From Neoaquamicrobium sediminum (lineage in GTDB: Bacteria; Pseudomonadota; Alphaproteobacteria; Rhizobiales; Rhizobiaceae), in assembly GCF_013240295.1 (NCBI RefSeq), contig NZ_JABETK010000002.1:682001-746000 (forward strand): a stretch of DNA of 64,000 bases, given 5' to 3'. Shown here one piece after another: positions 32,236 through 40,856 of the stretch. A program made the position numbers and the translations under genes. The first letter of the stretch is position 1. Every line of letters starts with the position of its first letter. The notes beneath the pieces are model-generated. The model searched no databases. It saw only the letters and a program-made list of their open reading frames with translations, and was not told the origin of the DNA.

Positions 32236-32285
32236 CTTCATCTGGTTGCGGAATAAAAGCAGATGCGCTAGCTTCATCTGATTGC
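32236..32285 (+). repeat. direct repeats before the NTF2/VOC gene
   Basis: CTTCATCTGGTTGC (32236-32249) and CTTCATCTGATTGC (32272-32285) differ at one of 14 positions and start 36 bases apart. Between them CAGATG (32260-32265) is the inverted core. Three copies of one hexamer within 45 bases, ending 26 bases before a start codon, suggest a repressor or activator site. Confidence 0.5.
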
Positions 32286-32310
32286 AAAAAGCAATCGGAA
32301 GGAGTTTGTA

Positions 32311-33039
32311 ATGACGGACAACGCATCCATCGCGCGCGACTGTTATCTGGCCTACGTCTCGGGCGACCGGGCGGCTATCGAGGCACTCATCGCGCCCGAC
32401 TTCCATTTCACGAGCCCGCTCGACAACCGCATAGACCGCAAGGCCTATTTCGAGCGTTGCTGGCCAAACAGCGGCAACATCAAGGACTTCCGCTTCGAAC
32501 GCATCGTGCCCGCCGGGGACGATGTCGTCGTAACCTATGTGGGCGAGGCGATGTCGGGCCGCAAATTCCGCAATACCGAAGTGCTGACGGTGAGAGGCGG
32601 CACGATCGTCGAGGCGGAGGTCTATTTCGGCTGGAACGTACCGCACGATGCGCCCGAAGGTGGCTCGCTAGGAAGTGATTCCGACGCAGGCGCGTCGATG
32701 AAACTGACAACGGTCTATGCCAACCTGAACTGCTCGAATCTGGAAACCAGCACTGACTGGTTTGCGAGGCTGTTCGGGCGCGTAGCCGACGCGACGCCGA
32801 TGCAGGGTCTCGCGGAGTGGCACCATGGTAAAACCGCCGGGCTGCAGCTCTTCGAAAACGCGCAGAATGCCGGCAAGGGCACGCTGACACTGTTTGTCGA
32901 AAACCTTGAAGACGAACGCGAACGTCTTGAAAAGGCGAGCTTTCAGCCAGGAGCCATAGAGCCGGCAACCTATGTTCGGCTCCTGCGTATGCGCGATCCC
33001 GACGGCAACCTCGTGGTTCTTGCCCAGCCGAAAAGCTGA
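32311..33039 (+). CDS. NTF2-like (SnoaL) domain fused to a VOC/glyoxalase-like domain
   Basis: A 242-residue protein. Residues 1-115 are an NTF2-like/SnoaL fold (ARDCYLAYVSGDRAAIEALI, DFHFTSPLDNRIDRKAYFER); residues 130-242 are a single VOC module (KLTTVYANLNCSNLETSTDW, YVRLLRMRDPDGNLVVLAQP), the fold of glyoxalase I and dioxygenases. The linker GSLGSDSDAGAS has no stop and the second domain begins at an ATG (32698). The two halves may be a real fusion, or two adjacent genes joined by one indel: one frame over, the first ends at a TGA at 32676-32678. Reaction unknown. Ribosome site GGAAGGAG is clear. Confidence 0.8.
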   Translation: MTDNASIARDCYLAYVSGDRAAIEALIAPDFHFTSPLDNRIDRKAYFERCWPNSGNIKDFRFERIVPAGDDVVVTYVGEAMSGRKFRNTEVLTVRGGTIVEAEVYFGWNVPHDAPEGGSLGSDSDAGASMKLTTVYANLNCSNLETSTDWFARLFGRVADATPMQGLAEWHHGKTAGLQLFENAQNAGKGTLTLFVENLEDERERLEKASFQPGAIEPATYVRLLRMRDPDGNLVVLAQPKS

Positions 33040-33085
33040 GGCAGAAGCTCTTCAGGCAGACCGTGGTCCGTGTCCGCAATTGACT

Positions 33086-33095
33086 TTTACGTAAA
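33086..33095. promoter_or_regulatory. TTTACGTAAA palindrome upstream of MerR-type gene
   Basis: A perfect 10-base palindrome within TTGACTTTTACGTAAATG, which also supplies a -35-like TTGACT. Sites with TTTACGTAAA cores are known for LiuR-type MerR regulators of branched-chain and fatty acid degradation. It lies 48 bases before the regulator's start, so autoregulation is likely. Confidence 0.6.
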
Positions 33096-33142
33096 TGCCG
33101 TGCCACATCCTGTTACGGTTTCATGACAGGACGGCCGCCCGA

Positions 33143-33529
33143 ATGCGGGAATATTACACGATCACCGAACTGACCCGCGAGTTCGACATCTCGACCCGAA
33201 CGCTGCGGTTCTACGAGGACGAGGGGTTGATCGCGCCGGTGCGCCGGGGGCGCACGCGGCTTTTCCGCCCATCCGACCGTCACCTCATCAGGCAGATCAT
33301 GCGCGGCAAGCGGCTGGGCTTCTCGATCAACGAGATTCGCGAGATCATCCAGATCTACCGGGAGCCGCCGGGCGAGGTGGGTCAGCTCAAGCTGATGATC
33401 AAACGCATCGAGGAAAAGCGCGAGGAACTGCGCCAGAAGCGTCGCGACCTGGAAGAGACGCTGTCCGAACTCGACAATGCCGAGGAAGCCTGCGTGGAGC
33501 GGCTGGTGGAGCTGGGCGTCAGCACCTGA
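33143..33529 (+). CDS. MerR-family regulator, LiuR-like
   Basis: A 128-residue regulator. The MerR winged helix is clear (YTITELTREFDISTRTLRFYEDEGLIAPVR, then the GRTRLFRPSDRHLIRQIMRGKRLGFSI wing region), followed by a long dimerisation helix (LMIKRIEEKREELRQKRRDL). The short C-terminus with one Cys (EEACVERLVELGVST) has no metal-binding loop. It most resembles LiuR-type proteins, which control isovaleryl-CoA and branched-chain amino acid catabolism. No catabolic liu genes are adjacent, so its targets must be elsewhere. The ATG at 33143 begins the conserved MREYYTITEL sequence. Confidence 0.88.
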   Translation: MREYYTITELTREFDISTRTLRFYEDEGLIAPVRRGRTRLFRPSDRHLIRQIMRGKRLGFSINEIREIIQIYREPPGEVGQLKLMIKRIEEKREELRQKRRDLEETLSELDNAEEACVERLVELGVST

Positions 33530-33544
33530 CGTTGCAGCGGCAGG

Positions 33545-34021
33545 CTAGATCCAGCGCCGGACCTTCTTCGCGTAGTCGCGGTATTTCTTGCCGAACCGCA
33601 TCTCCAGGTGCCGTTCCTCGCGTTCGATCGCGAGCTTCTGCGTGACGAAGGCGGCGACCGGCGCCAGCAGGATGAACCAGACGATGCCGGCGATCAGGCC
33701 GATGCCGATCATCAGCATGGTATTGCCGAGATAGATCGGGTTGCGGGTAAACGAGAACGGCCCGCTGGTCACGAGATGATCGGAGCCGCGGTGTGGCATG
33801 ATCGTGGTTTTCGCGCGCGCCATCGTGCGCATGGCCGTAGTATCGATCGCCAGCGCGCCGCCGACGACCAGCCAGCCGACTGCGAAGAGCAGTTCGCCAA
33901 GCGGGCCCGGAATCCAGGGGAGCGGAACCAGCCAGTTCAGGACAATGGCTGCCGCAACCGCGGCGACGTAAACGATCGGCGGCCATGGCAGCGTGTTGGG
34001 ACGGGTCTCGACGGCAGTCAC
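33545..34021 (-). CDS. isoprenylcysteine/phospholipid methyltransferase-like membrane protein
   Basis: A 158-residue protein with about four hydrophobic helices and the signature of the ICMT/PEMT-like methyltransferase family: LVTSGPFSFTRNPIYLGNTML, then a C-terminal EREERHLEMRFGKKYRDYAKKVRRW, which form the S-adenosylmethionine site at the membrane face. The acceptor is unknown. The start is GTG at 34021 with GGGGAGGAG upstream; it overlaps the stop of the DUF1624 gene (GTGA), so the two are translationally coupled. Confidence 0.87.
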   Translation of the reverse strand: MTAVETRPNTLPWPPIVYVAAVAAAIVLNWLVPLPWIPGPLGELLFAVGWLVVGGALAIDTTAMRTMARAKTTIMPHRGSDHLVTSGPFSFTRNPIYLGNTMLMIGIGLIAGIVWFILLAPVAAFVTQKLAIEREERHLEMRFGKKYRDYAKKVRRWI

Positions 34022-34998
34022 GGTTGCTCCTCCCCAGGCACGGCGAATTCCGTCTGGAAACTGCACTCCTGCACGATTTCCTGCAAGCGCTGCGTGGTTT
34101 CCGGGCTTGCCGTCTGGTTGTGGATTTCCTCCAGCCGGTTCTCCTCTTCGAGACCCTCCAGCACACACACGCAATAAAGCGCGCAGAACTCCTGCCCTCT
34201 GGCCTCCTCGCACTGGGCGGTGCAGGCGCGTGTAAAGGCGACATCGGCCGCCATCGGCGCAGGCGGTGCGATGAGCGAGAACAGCCAGACGCAGGCGATC
34301 AGCACCGGCTGGTGGATGAGGTAGAAGGCAAGGCTGTGGCGCCCGCAAAACTGCAGCGGGCGCGTCCATTCGTACAGGGAAACCTGTCCCAGGCGCTGGA
34401 AGAGGCCGGCGGCAGCGGCGAGCTTGGCTGCTGCGATGCCGAAAAGCACGGCGGCGAACCACGGGAACAGCGGCACATAGTCGTTCGAATGCGGGTTGAC
34501 GCTCGACAGCCCCACCCACCACAGCGCCGGGTGGTCGAAGAATGTCGAGCGCAAGAAATGCGGTGCGGCGAACACCGCGACGCCGACCGCGATCGCGACC
34601 CATACGGGGGCGCGCATGAAGGCGAGGCCGAGCACGCTCGCAAGCGCGATCTGGTGCAGGATGCCGAAGAAGATGAAGCCGCCGGGCACAGCCAGCCAGG
34701 TGACGAGCGAGATCGCGGCGGCCGCGCCGGCGACCATCGCGAGCCTTGTCAGGAAGGGGCCGCGCCGAAAGCCGCGCGCATGCGCCAGAAAGAGGCTGAC
34801 GCCGACCAGGAACAGGAACGACGATGCGATCGAGCGGGCAAACAGCCGCCAGCCGCCCTCGGCAGTCATGCCGGGGGTGGCGTAGCCGAAGAATTCGAGA
34901 TCCCATGCGAGGTGGTAGATCGCCATGGCAACCAGTGCCACGCCACGCGCGAGATCGATTGCCTCAAGGCGTGATTTGTCCTTTGCCGATCGCTGCAC
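34018..34998 (-). CDS. DUF1624/heparan-alpha-glucosaminide acetyltransferase-like membrane protein
   Basis: A 326-residue protein. The N-terminus has the family motif RLEAIDLARGVALVAMAIYHLAWD, and about eight membrane helices follow, ending near AFYLIHQPVLIACVWLFSLI (about residue 245). The last 75 residues are a soluble, Cys- and Glu-rich tail with six cysteines (for example ACTAQCEE and CALYCVC). Members resemble lysosomal acetyltransferases; the substrate is unknown. Coupled to the methyltransferase gene by overlap, so both probably modify a membrane or envelope compound. Confidence 0.85.
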   Translation of the reverse strand: MQRSAKDKSRLEAIDLARGVALVAMAIYHLAWDLEFFGYATPGMTAEGGWRLFARSIASSFLFLVGVSLFLAHARGFRRGPFLTRLAMVAGAAAAISLVTWLAVPGGFIFFGILHQIALASVLGLAFMRAPVWVAIAVGVAVFAAPHFLRSTFFDHPALWWVGLSSVNPHSNDYVPLFPWFAAVLFGIAAAKLAAAAGLFQRLGQVSLYEWTRPLQFCGRHSLAFYLIHQPVLIACVWLFSLIAPPAPMAADVAFTRACTAQCEEARGQEFCALYCVCVLEGLEEENRLEEIHNQTASPETTQRLQEIVQECSFQTEFAVPGEEQP

Positions 34999-35082
34999 TA
35001 GTTTTGCCTTATCTCGACTCCATCCGCCGCCGCTTCAACCGATAGCACGAAAGACGCGCGGCTCGCCAAGCACGAAAGGGAG

Positions 35083-35919
35083 ATGGCCATGCACAGCGTG
35101 GACGCGAACGGCGCTGCCATTCCGGCTCTGGGACTGGGAACATGGACGCTCGAAGGACGCGCCTGTACCGAGCTCGTCGAGCGGGCTCTGGACGTCGGCT
35201 ACCGCCATATCGACACTGCCGCATCCTACGGCAATGAGGAGGCAGTGGGCGCGGGGTTGCGCGCTTCCGGCCTGCCGCGCGATGCGGTGTTCGTTACCAC
35301 CAAGGTCTGGTGGACCGACCTTGCGCCCGACGATCTGCGCCGCTCCGCCGAGGCGAGCCTGAAGCGGCTGGGCCTGGACGCAGTCGACCTGCTGCTGATC
35401 CACTGGCCGAACCCTGAAATCCCGCTGGCCGACACGGTCGCGGCGCTGAACCGTTGCCGCGCCGACGGGCTGGCGCGGCATATCGGCGTCTCGAATTTTC
35501 CGACGGCACTTCTGGCGCAGGCGCGGAAGCTGTCCGAGGCACCGCTGGTGGCAAACCAGGTGGAGAGCCACCCTTATCTGGATCAGCGCAAGGTCTATGC
35601 GGCTTGCCGCGAGGCCGGCATGGCGATGGTCGCCTACTGCCCGCTGGCAAGGGGTGGTGCGCTGTTTGCCGAACCTGCCGTCACCGCAGCCGCCGACCGG
35701 CATGGCAAGACGCCGGGGCAGGTGGTGCTGCGCTGGCATGTGCAGCAGGACGGCATGGTCGCGATCCCCCGCACCAGCAGGCCGGAACGGTTGGCCGAGA
35801 ACGCCGCGATTTTCGACTTCGCGCTCTCGGATGAGGAGATGGCCGCAATCTCCGCCCTGCGCGGGAAGGGGCTGCGCATCTGCGACTACGGCTTTTCGCC
35901 GCAGTGGGACGCGGCCTGA
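35083..35919 (+). CDS. aldo/keto reductase (2,5-diketo-D-gluconate reductase type)
   Basis: A 278-residue TIM-barrel NADPH-dependent reductase. The catalytic tetrad is visible: Asp44 and Tyr49 in HIDTAASYGNEE, Lys74 in VTTKVWW and His107 in LIHWPNP. The cofactor region near the C terminus reads AIPRTSRPERLAEN. It reduces aldehydes or ketones; the substrate cannot be assigned. The ATG at 35083 has AAGGGAG directly upstream (an ATG two codons later is also possible). It is convergent with the permease gene of the peptide importer, 6 bases apart. Confidence 0.93.
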   Translation: MAMHSVDANGAAIPALGLGTWTLEGRACTELVERALDVGYRHIDTAASYGNEEAVGAGLRASGLPRDAVFVTTKVWWTDLAPDDLRRSAEASLKRLGLDAVDLLLIHWPNPEIPLADTVAALNRCRADGLARHIGVSNFPTALLAQARKLSEAPLVANQVESHPYLDQRKVYAACREAGMAMVAYCPLARGGALFAEPAVTAAADRHGKTPGQVVLRWHVQQDGMVAIPRTSRPERLAENAAIFDFALSDEEMAAISALRGKGLRICDYGFSPQWDAA

Positions 35920-35925
35920 GGCCCG

Positions 35926-36861
35926 TCACCGCCCGCGGATGCGGGGGTCGAGCGCGTCGCGCAGGCCGTCGCCGATATAGTTGATCGACAGCACCGTCAG
36001 CGAGATCGCGAGGCCCGGCCAGATGACGCGCGACGGATTGATCGCCATGAAGTTCACGCCGTCATAGAGCAGCCGGCCCCAGGTCGGGTAGTCGGACGGA
36101 AAGCCGAGCCCGAGGAAGGAGAGCGCCGATTCGGTGATGATGGCCGTCGCTATGCCGAGCGTGGCGGAGACCATGATCGGCGACAGCACGTTGGGCAGGA
36201 TGTGGCGGGTGACGATGCGCCGCTCGCGCGTGCCGATCGACTTGGCCGCGACGACGAATTCCTGCTCCTTCACCGACAGCACCGCACCGCGCACGATGCG
36301 GGCCGTCTGCATCCAGCTCGTGATGCCGATGACAAAGACGATCAACAGGAAGATGCCGGTCTCGGGGCCGAATGCGGCGCGCAGCGTGTCGCGGAACAGC
36401 ATGATGATGACGAGCAGCAGCGGCAGTAGCGGCAGCGCCAGGAACAGGTCGGTCAGGCGCATCAGAAGCCCGTCCGCCCGCCGGAAATAGCCTGCGACGA
36501 CGCCGATTGTGGTGCCCACCAGCAGCGACAGCAGCATCGCCGTGATGCCGACCGACAGCGAGGTGCGGCCGCCGGCCAGCACCTGGGCGAACATGTCGCG
36601 ACCGAGATTGTCGGTGCCCATAGGGTGGGTAAGCGAGATTCCCTGGTTCTTGTCTCGCACATTGAGTGCCTGCGGGTCGATACCGTGGATGTAGGGGCCG
36701 AAGATCACGAGCAGCACGATCGAGAGAAAGACGACCGCGCCGAGCACGCCGCCGCGGTGCTGGCGGAACTGCCGCCACACATCGGCGGCCAGCGTGCGCT
36801 GCCTGGTGACCAGCGGCGCGCCGGGGGTGCCCTGGGGCGGCTTGATGACGGCGTCACTCAT
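35926..36861 (-). CDS. peptide ABC importer, permease (DppC/OppC type)
   Basis: A 311-residue permease with six hydrophobic segments. The N-terminus carries the OppC-type cytoplasmic segment (DVWRQFRQHRGGVLGAVVFL); the coupling EAA motif lies near VVAAKSIGTRERRIVTRHILPN; it ends GDGLRDALDPRIRGR, typical of DppC. It forms the channel of the importer with the DppB-type subunit, whose gene overlaps it by 8 bases upstream. Last gene of the operon (ATPase, ATPase, binding protein, permease, permease). Confidence 0.94.
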   Translation of the reverse strand: MSDAVIKPPQGTPGAPLVTRQRTLAADVWRQFRQHRGGVLGAVVFLSIVLLVIFGPYIHGIDPQALNVRDKNQGISLTHPMGTDNLGRDMFAQVLAGGRTSLSVGITAMLLSLLVGTTIGVVAGYFRRADGLLMRLTDLFLALPLLPLLLVIIMLFRDTLRAAFGPETGIFLLIVFVIGITSWMQTARIVRGAVLSVKEQEFVVAAKSIGTRERRIVTRHILPNVLSPIMVSATLGIATAIITESALSFLGLGFPSDYPTWGRLLYDGVNFMAINPSRVIWPGLAISLTVLSINYIGDGLRDALDPRIRGR

Positions 36862-37867
36862 AGCGGATCCTCGGATCGAGAATGCCGTAGAGCAGGTCGG
36901 CGATCAGGTTGAAGAACACGATCAGCACGGCAAAGATGAAGGTGAGCGTCTGCACCAGCGGAATGTCGGCGCCCTGTATGGCTATGATGAGCAACTGCCC
37001 GAGCCCGTTCACGCGGAAGATCTGTTCGGTGATGATCGCGCCCGAGAAGATCGTCGGGATGCCGAGAGCAATCACCGTGACGACCGGAATCAGGCTGTTG
37101 CGCAGCACGTGGATGAGAAGCACCACGCGTTCCTTCATGCCCTTGGCACGCGCGGTGCGCACATAATCCTGGTTGAGGTTGTCGAGCATCGATGCGCGCA
37201 CGAAGCGGCTGAGCTGGGCCGCGTTGTAGAGCGCCAGAACCATAACCGGCAGCACCATCTGCCGCACCTGCGCCCAGAAACTCGACCAGTCAGTGACCTT
37301 GAGAGTCGTGTCGTAGATCGAGGGAAACCATTGCAGGTTCACGCTGAAAATGACGATCAGGACGACGCCGGTGAAAAAGGTCGGGACCGAAAAGCCGACC
37401 ATCGACACGAAAGTGCCGATCTGGTCGAACCAGGAATATTGACGGTAGGCCGAGATGATGCCGACGGGAATCGCGATCAGGATGCCGACCACGTAGGACA
37501 TGCCGACGACCCACAGCGTCTGCGGCATCCGCTCGATGATGAGGTCGACAACCGGGCTGCGGGTCGCCCAGGAGCGTATGCGCAGCCGCTCAGCGGAATT
37601 GCCGATCTCGAAGCCGAACATGCGTTCGAGGAGGTTGAGCGGTTCATTGATGAAGAACTGCTGCAACCAGTAGAGATAGCGTATGGGGAACGGTTCACCG
37701 AGCCCGAGCGATTGGCGTATCTGCTCGCGCACATCTGGTGGGATCGTCAGGGGCAGATTGCCGGTCGGATCGTTCGGCGCGAGATCGAGCAGGGCGAAGA
37801 TGATGAAGCTGATCACCAGCAGCGTGGGGATAGCGAACATCAGGCGCCGAAGCGTGTAGTTCAGCAT
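36854..37867 (-). CDS. peptide ABC importer, permease (DppB/OppB type)
   Basis: A 337-residue permease with six hydrophobic segments, beginning MLNYTLRRLMFAIPTLLVIS as in DppB/OppB, with the EAA-type loop DYVRTARAKGMKERVVLLIHVLRN and ending YGILDPRIRYE. A periplasmic insertion of about 90 residues (roughly 30-115, containing LNLLERMFGFEIGNSAERL) is longer than in E. coli DppB but common in this subgroup. It overlaps the DppC-type gene by 8 bases. A strong hairpin lies in the 119-base gap behind the binding-protein gene. Confidence 0.94.
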   Translation of the reverse strand: MLNYTLRRLMFAIPTLLVISFIIFALLDLAPNDPTGNLPLTIPPDVREQIRQSLGLGEPFPIRYLYWLQQFFINEPLNLLERMFGFEIGNSAERLRIRSWATRSPVVDLIIERMPQTLWVVGMSYVVGILIAIPVGIISAYRQYSWFDQIGTFVSMVGFSVPTFFTGVVLIVIFSVNLQWFPSIYDTTLKVTDWSSFWAQVRQMVLPVMVLALYNAAQLSRFVRASMLDNLNQDYVRTARAKGMKERVVLLIHVLRNSLIPVVTVIALGIPTIFSGAIITEQIFRVNGLGQLLIIAIQGADIPLVQTLTFIFAVLIVFFNLIADLLYGILDPRIRYE

Positions 37868-37946
37868 CTGGCGGACTCCGGGCGGCGGCCTTTCGGCCGG
37901 CCTGCCAGTGTCTTGTTTATCGAGCGGGAAATTGCCGGATCAGGCA

Positions 37947-37973
37947 GCAGCGGGCGGCCGAACCGCCCGCTGC
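37947..37973 (-). other. intercistronic hairpin between binding-protein and permease genes
   Basis: A perfect 11-bp stem, GCAGCGGGCGG against CCGCCCGCTGC, with a 5-base loop lies just after the SBP stop. No T run follows on the transcribed strand, so it is more likely an mRNA-stabilising or partial attenuating structure that raises SBP level over the permeases, as known for other ABC operons, than a full terminator. Confidence 0.65.
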
Positions 37974-37986
37974 CGATGCGCCGGTG

Positions 37987-39693
37987 CTATTCCTTGCGCG
38001 TCCAGTCGGCGACATTCCAGAGCTCGGAGTCCCAGGAGTTCATGCGGACCCCGTCGACGGTGACGGAATGTGCCGAGACGTCGCCCCGGTGGATCAGCGG
38101 GATCAGAGCACCCTCGTTGGAGAGAATGTCGTTCATTTTCTTGGCGATCTCGCCGCGCGCCGCCAGATCGGCGGTTTCGGCCATCTGGCCTGTAAGCGCA
38201 TCATACTCTTCCGAGCAGAAGCGCGGCATGTTTGCGCCGAGCCAGCCGTTTTTCGGGCTCGGAATGCCGTCACAGAGCCAGCCCGCCATATAAGCTTCGG
38301 GATCGGTGCCGGGGAAATTGTTGGTGTACATCTCCACGTCGGCATAGAACTTCTGGAACGTGTCCGGGCTGGCAGGATCGCCACCGAAGAACACCGCCGC
38401 ATCGATGTTACGCAGCTCAGTCTCGACGCCGATCTGCTGCCACATGTCCTTGACCAGCGCTTGCGTGGCCTGACGCACAGAATTGGTCGAGGTCTGGTAG
38501 AGCAGCGAGAGCCGGACGCCGTCCTTTGCGCGGATCCCGTCGCCACCGGGCGCCCAGCCAGCCTCGTCGAGCAGGCGATTGGCTTCGTCCGGATTGTATT
38601 CCAGGCACCAGTTCACGTTGGTGGAGGCGTAGTTCTCCGGCGCCGGCAGGATGTTGCAGGTCGGCTGTCCCGAAGCGCCGTAACCGGCTTCCACGAGAAT
38701 TTCGCGATCGATCGCTATCGACAGCGCCTTGCGCACGGCCGGATCGCTGAGGAAGGGATGCGGGCCTGCCTCCAGGGTCGAGCGGTTCTCGCCCTTGTCC
38801 GGGGATGGATCGGTCAGGTTGACCTCGATGCGCTCGACCGAGGTGCCGAAGGAGGTCACCACCTGGCCACGTCCGGCCGCCGACATCTGCTCGAGCACCT
38901 CGGGCTCCACCTGCAGGTTCCAGGCGTAGTCGAACTCGCCGGTTTCGAGTACCGATCGCGCGGCCGAAGCAGCATCGCCGCCGCCCTTGAGGGTCAGCGT
39001 CGCAAAGGACGGCTTCGCCGGATCGCGATAATGTTCGTTCGCTTCGAAGGTGATGACGTCATTGGCGCGGAACTCGACGACCTTGAAGGGACCGGTTCCG
39101 TGCGGGCCGAAGTTCTGCTCGGTACAGTTGGGTGCATTCGCGCCAATGCAGTTTTCGAACTGCGCCTTCTGGATGACCGGCGTTTCCGCCCCCACGAAGG
39201 CGGTGTAAGGGAAGGGTTTGGGAACCGTGAAGTTGATCGTGACCGTCTGGTCGTCGATCACCTCGATCGACTCGATGTCCTGAAATTTGGAAATCTGCTG
39301 GCAGCCGCCGTCAGGCGCCATGCAGTAGTCTGCGGTGAACTTGACGTCGTTCGCCGTAAAGGGCGTGCCGTCGGACCACAACAGGCCGGGCGTGATCTTC
39401 CAGGTGATCGACTTCAGGTCTTCCGAAACACCGCCGTTCTCGACAGTCGGGATCTCGTCGACCAGCGCCGGCACCATGTTGCCAGCCTCGTCATATTTGG
39501 CCAACGGCTCGATCACCACGGATGAGCCTTCGACATCCTTCGTGCCGCCCGAAAGGTACGGGTTCAGGACCGACACGGCCTGCCAGTAAAGGACGTTGAG
39601 ATTGCCGTCGGAGCCCCGTTCGGCCTGTGCGTTCGCTGCGCCGAGCGCCAGCGCGACGGCCGTGCCGGCCGCCAATGCGGTGAACCTTTTCAT
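37987..39693 (-). CDS. peptide ABC importer, family-5 solute-binding protein
   Basis: A 568-residue periplasmic binding protein. A signal peptide (RFTALAAGTAVALALGAANAQA) is followed by family-5 features: LNVLYWQAVSVLNPYLSGGT, the WKITPGLLWSDGTPFTANDV motif, and the large C-terminal lobe (FLSDPAVRKALSIAIDRE). Four or more Cys in the mature part (GGCQQ, NCIGANAPNC, PTCNIL) probably form disulfides. It delivers oligopeptides or similar compounds to the adjacent permeases. AAGGGGAAG precedes the ATG. The ligand class beyond the peptide/opine/nickel family cannot be set from sequence. Confidence 0.93.
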   Translation of the reverse strand: MKRFTALAAGTAVALALGAANAQAERGSDGNLNVLYWQAVSVLNPYLSGGTKDVEGSSVVIEPLAKYDEAGNMVPALVDEIPTVENGGVSEDLKSITWKITPGLLWSDGTPFTANDVKFTADYCMAPDGGCQQISKFQDIESIEVIDDQTVTINFTVPKPFPYTAFVGAETPVIQKAQFENCIGANAPNCTEQNFGPHGTGPFKVVEFRANDVITFEANEHYRDPAKPSFATLTLKGGGDAASAARSVLETGEFDYAWNLQVEPEVLEQMSAAGRGQVVTSFGTSVERIEVNLTDPSPDKGENRSTLEAGPHPFLSDPAVRKALSIAIDREILVEAGYGASGQPTCNILPAPENYASTNVNWCLEYNPDEANRLLDEAGWAPGGDGIRAKDGVRLSLLYQTSTNSVRQATQALVKDMWQQIGVETELRNIDAAVFFGGDPASPDTFQKFYADVEMYTNNFPGTDPEAYMAGWLCDGIPSPKNGWLGANMPRFCSEEYDALTGQMAETADLAARGEIAKKMNDILSNEGALIPLIHRGDVSAHSVTVDGVRMNSWDSELWNVADWTRKE

Positions 39694-39840
39694 GTCTGCT
39701 TCCCCTTACGCATATTGTTGGTTTTCTTGGCGATGCTTTCGTTCCGGCATGCAACTCCCATAGCAATGGCCGGACCTGTGGATGCATTCATTTCCGCACG
39801 ACAGTGCGGTGTTGCACAATTGGTCTATAGTCCTCCTTCC

Positions 39841-40856
39841 TTACACGCGATGGCAGGCCACGTGGCGGCCGGGATCGACCTCCCGCCAGACCGGCTCTTG
39901 CGAAAAACATCTGTCGATCGCCTCCGGGCAGCGGGTGCAGAACTTGCAGCCGGCAGGCGGATTGGCGGGATCGGGTATGTCGCCCTTGAGCAGGATATAC
40001 GCCGCCGGCTGGCCTCGACCGTGGGATCGGGCACTGGGACGGCAGAGAGCAACGCCTTGGTGTAGGGGTGCTTGGGCGCTGAAAACAGCGTTCGAACATC
40101 AGCAAGCTCGACAATCTTGCCGAGATACATGACCGCCACGCGATCGGCGATGTGCTTCACCATCGACAGATCGTGGCTGATGAACAGGTAGGTGAGGCCG
40201 AGCTTCTTCTGCAGATCCTTGAGCAGGTTCACCACCTGCGCCTGGATCGAGACGTCGAGCGCGGCGATCGGTTCGTCGCAGACGATGAAATCCGGGTCGA
40301 GCGCGAGGGCGCGGGCGATGCCGATCCGCTGGCGCTGGCCGCCGGAGAACTCGTGCGGATAGCGGTTGACGTAGTCGGGGTTGAGGCCGACGGCGTCCAG
40401 AAGCTCGCGGACCTTTGCCCTGCGTGCTTCGGCTTTGTGGACGCCATGCTCGATGAGCGGCTCCGCGATGATCGCCCCGACCGTCATGCGCGGGTTCAGC
40501 GATGCCTGCGGGTCCTGGAAGATCATCTGCATGCGTGGCCGCATGCGCCGTAGCCGCTCGCCTTCCAGTTCCGCGATGTCCTGTCCCTCGAAGAGAATGC
40601 GGCCGCCGCTGGCGCGGTAGAGGCGCAGGAGCGTTCGGCCCGTCGTCGACTTGCCGCAGCCGCTTTCGCCCACGAGGCCGAGCGTTTCGCCCCGGCGTAT
40701 GTCGAAGGTCAGCCCGTCCACTGCCCGCACGGCGCCGACCTGCCGGCGAAGAATGCCCTTGTAGACGGGGAAATGCAGCAGTAGGTCCTCGACCCGGACG
40801 AGCGGGTGTGTTTCAGGGCTGGATGCGCCCGGACGCGTGGCGAGGTCAACGGCCAT
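39841..40856 (-). CDS. peptide ABC importer, ATPase (DppF/OppF type; frame broken near C terminus)
   Basis: An ABC ATPase with Walker [11 protein letters not shown]-loop [12 protein letters not shown], signature [15 protein letters not shown] and Walker [11 protein letters not shown]. The conserved C-terminal oligopeptide-transporter domain ([33 protein letters not shown]) continues in another frame after about 39994-39999, where an extra AT seems present (GATATA). The true stop is then TAA at 39841-39843; without correction the frame ends at 39825 with an Arg/Ser-rich tail. The start at 40856 has GGAGGG upstream and overlaps the previous gene by 11 bases. It energises transport together with the DppD-type ATPase. 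Confidence 0.92.

Noticed and set aside
39794-39809. CCGCAC/GTGCGG hairpin between the DppF-type ATPase and SBP genes
   Set aside because: Only six base pairs and no T run on either strand; too weak to call a terminator or operator.
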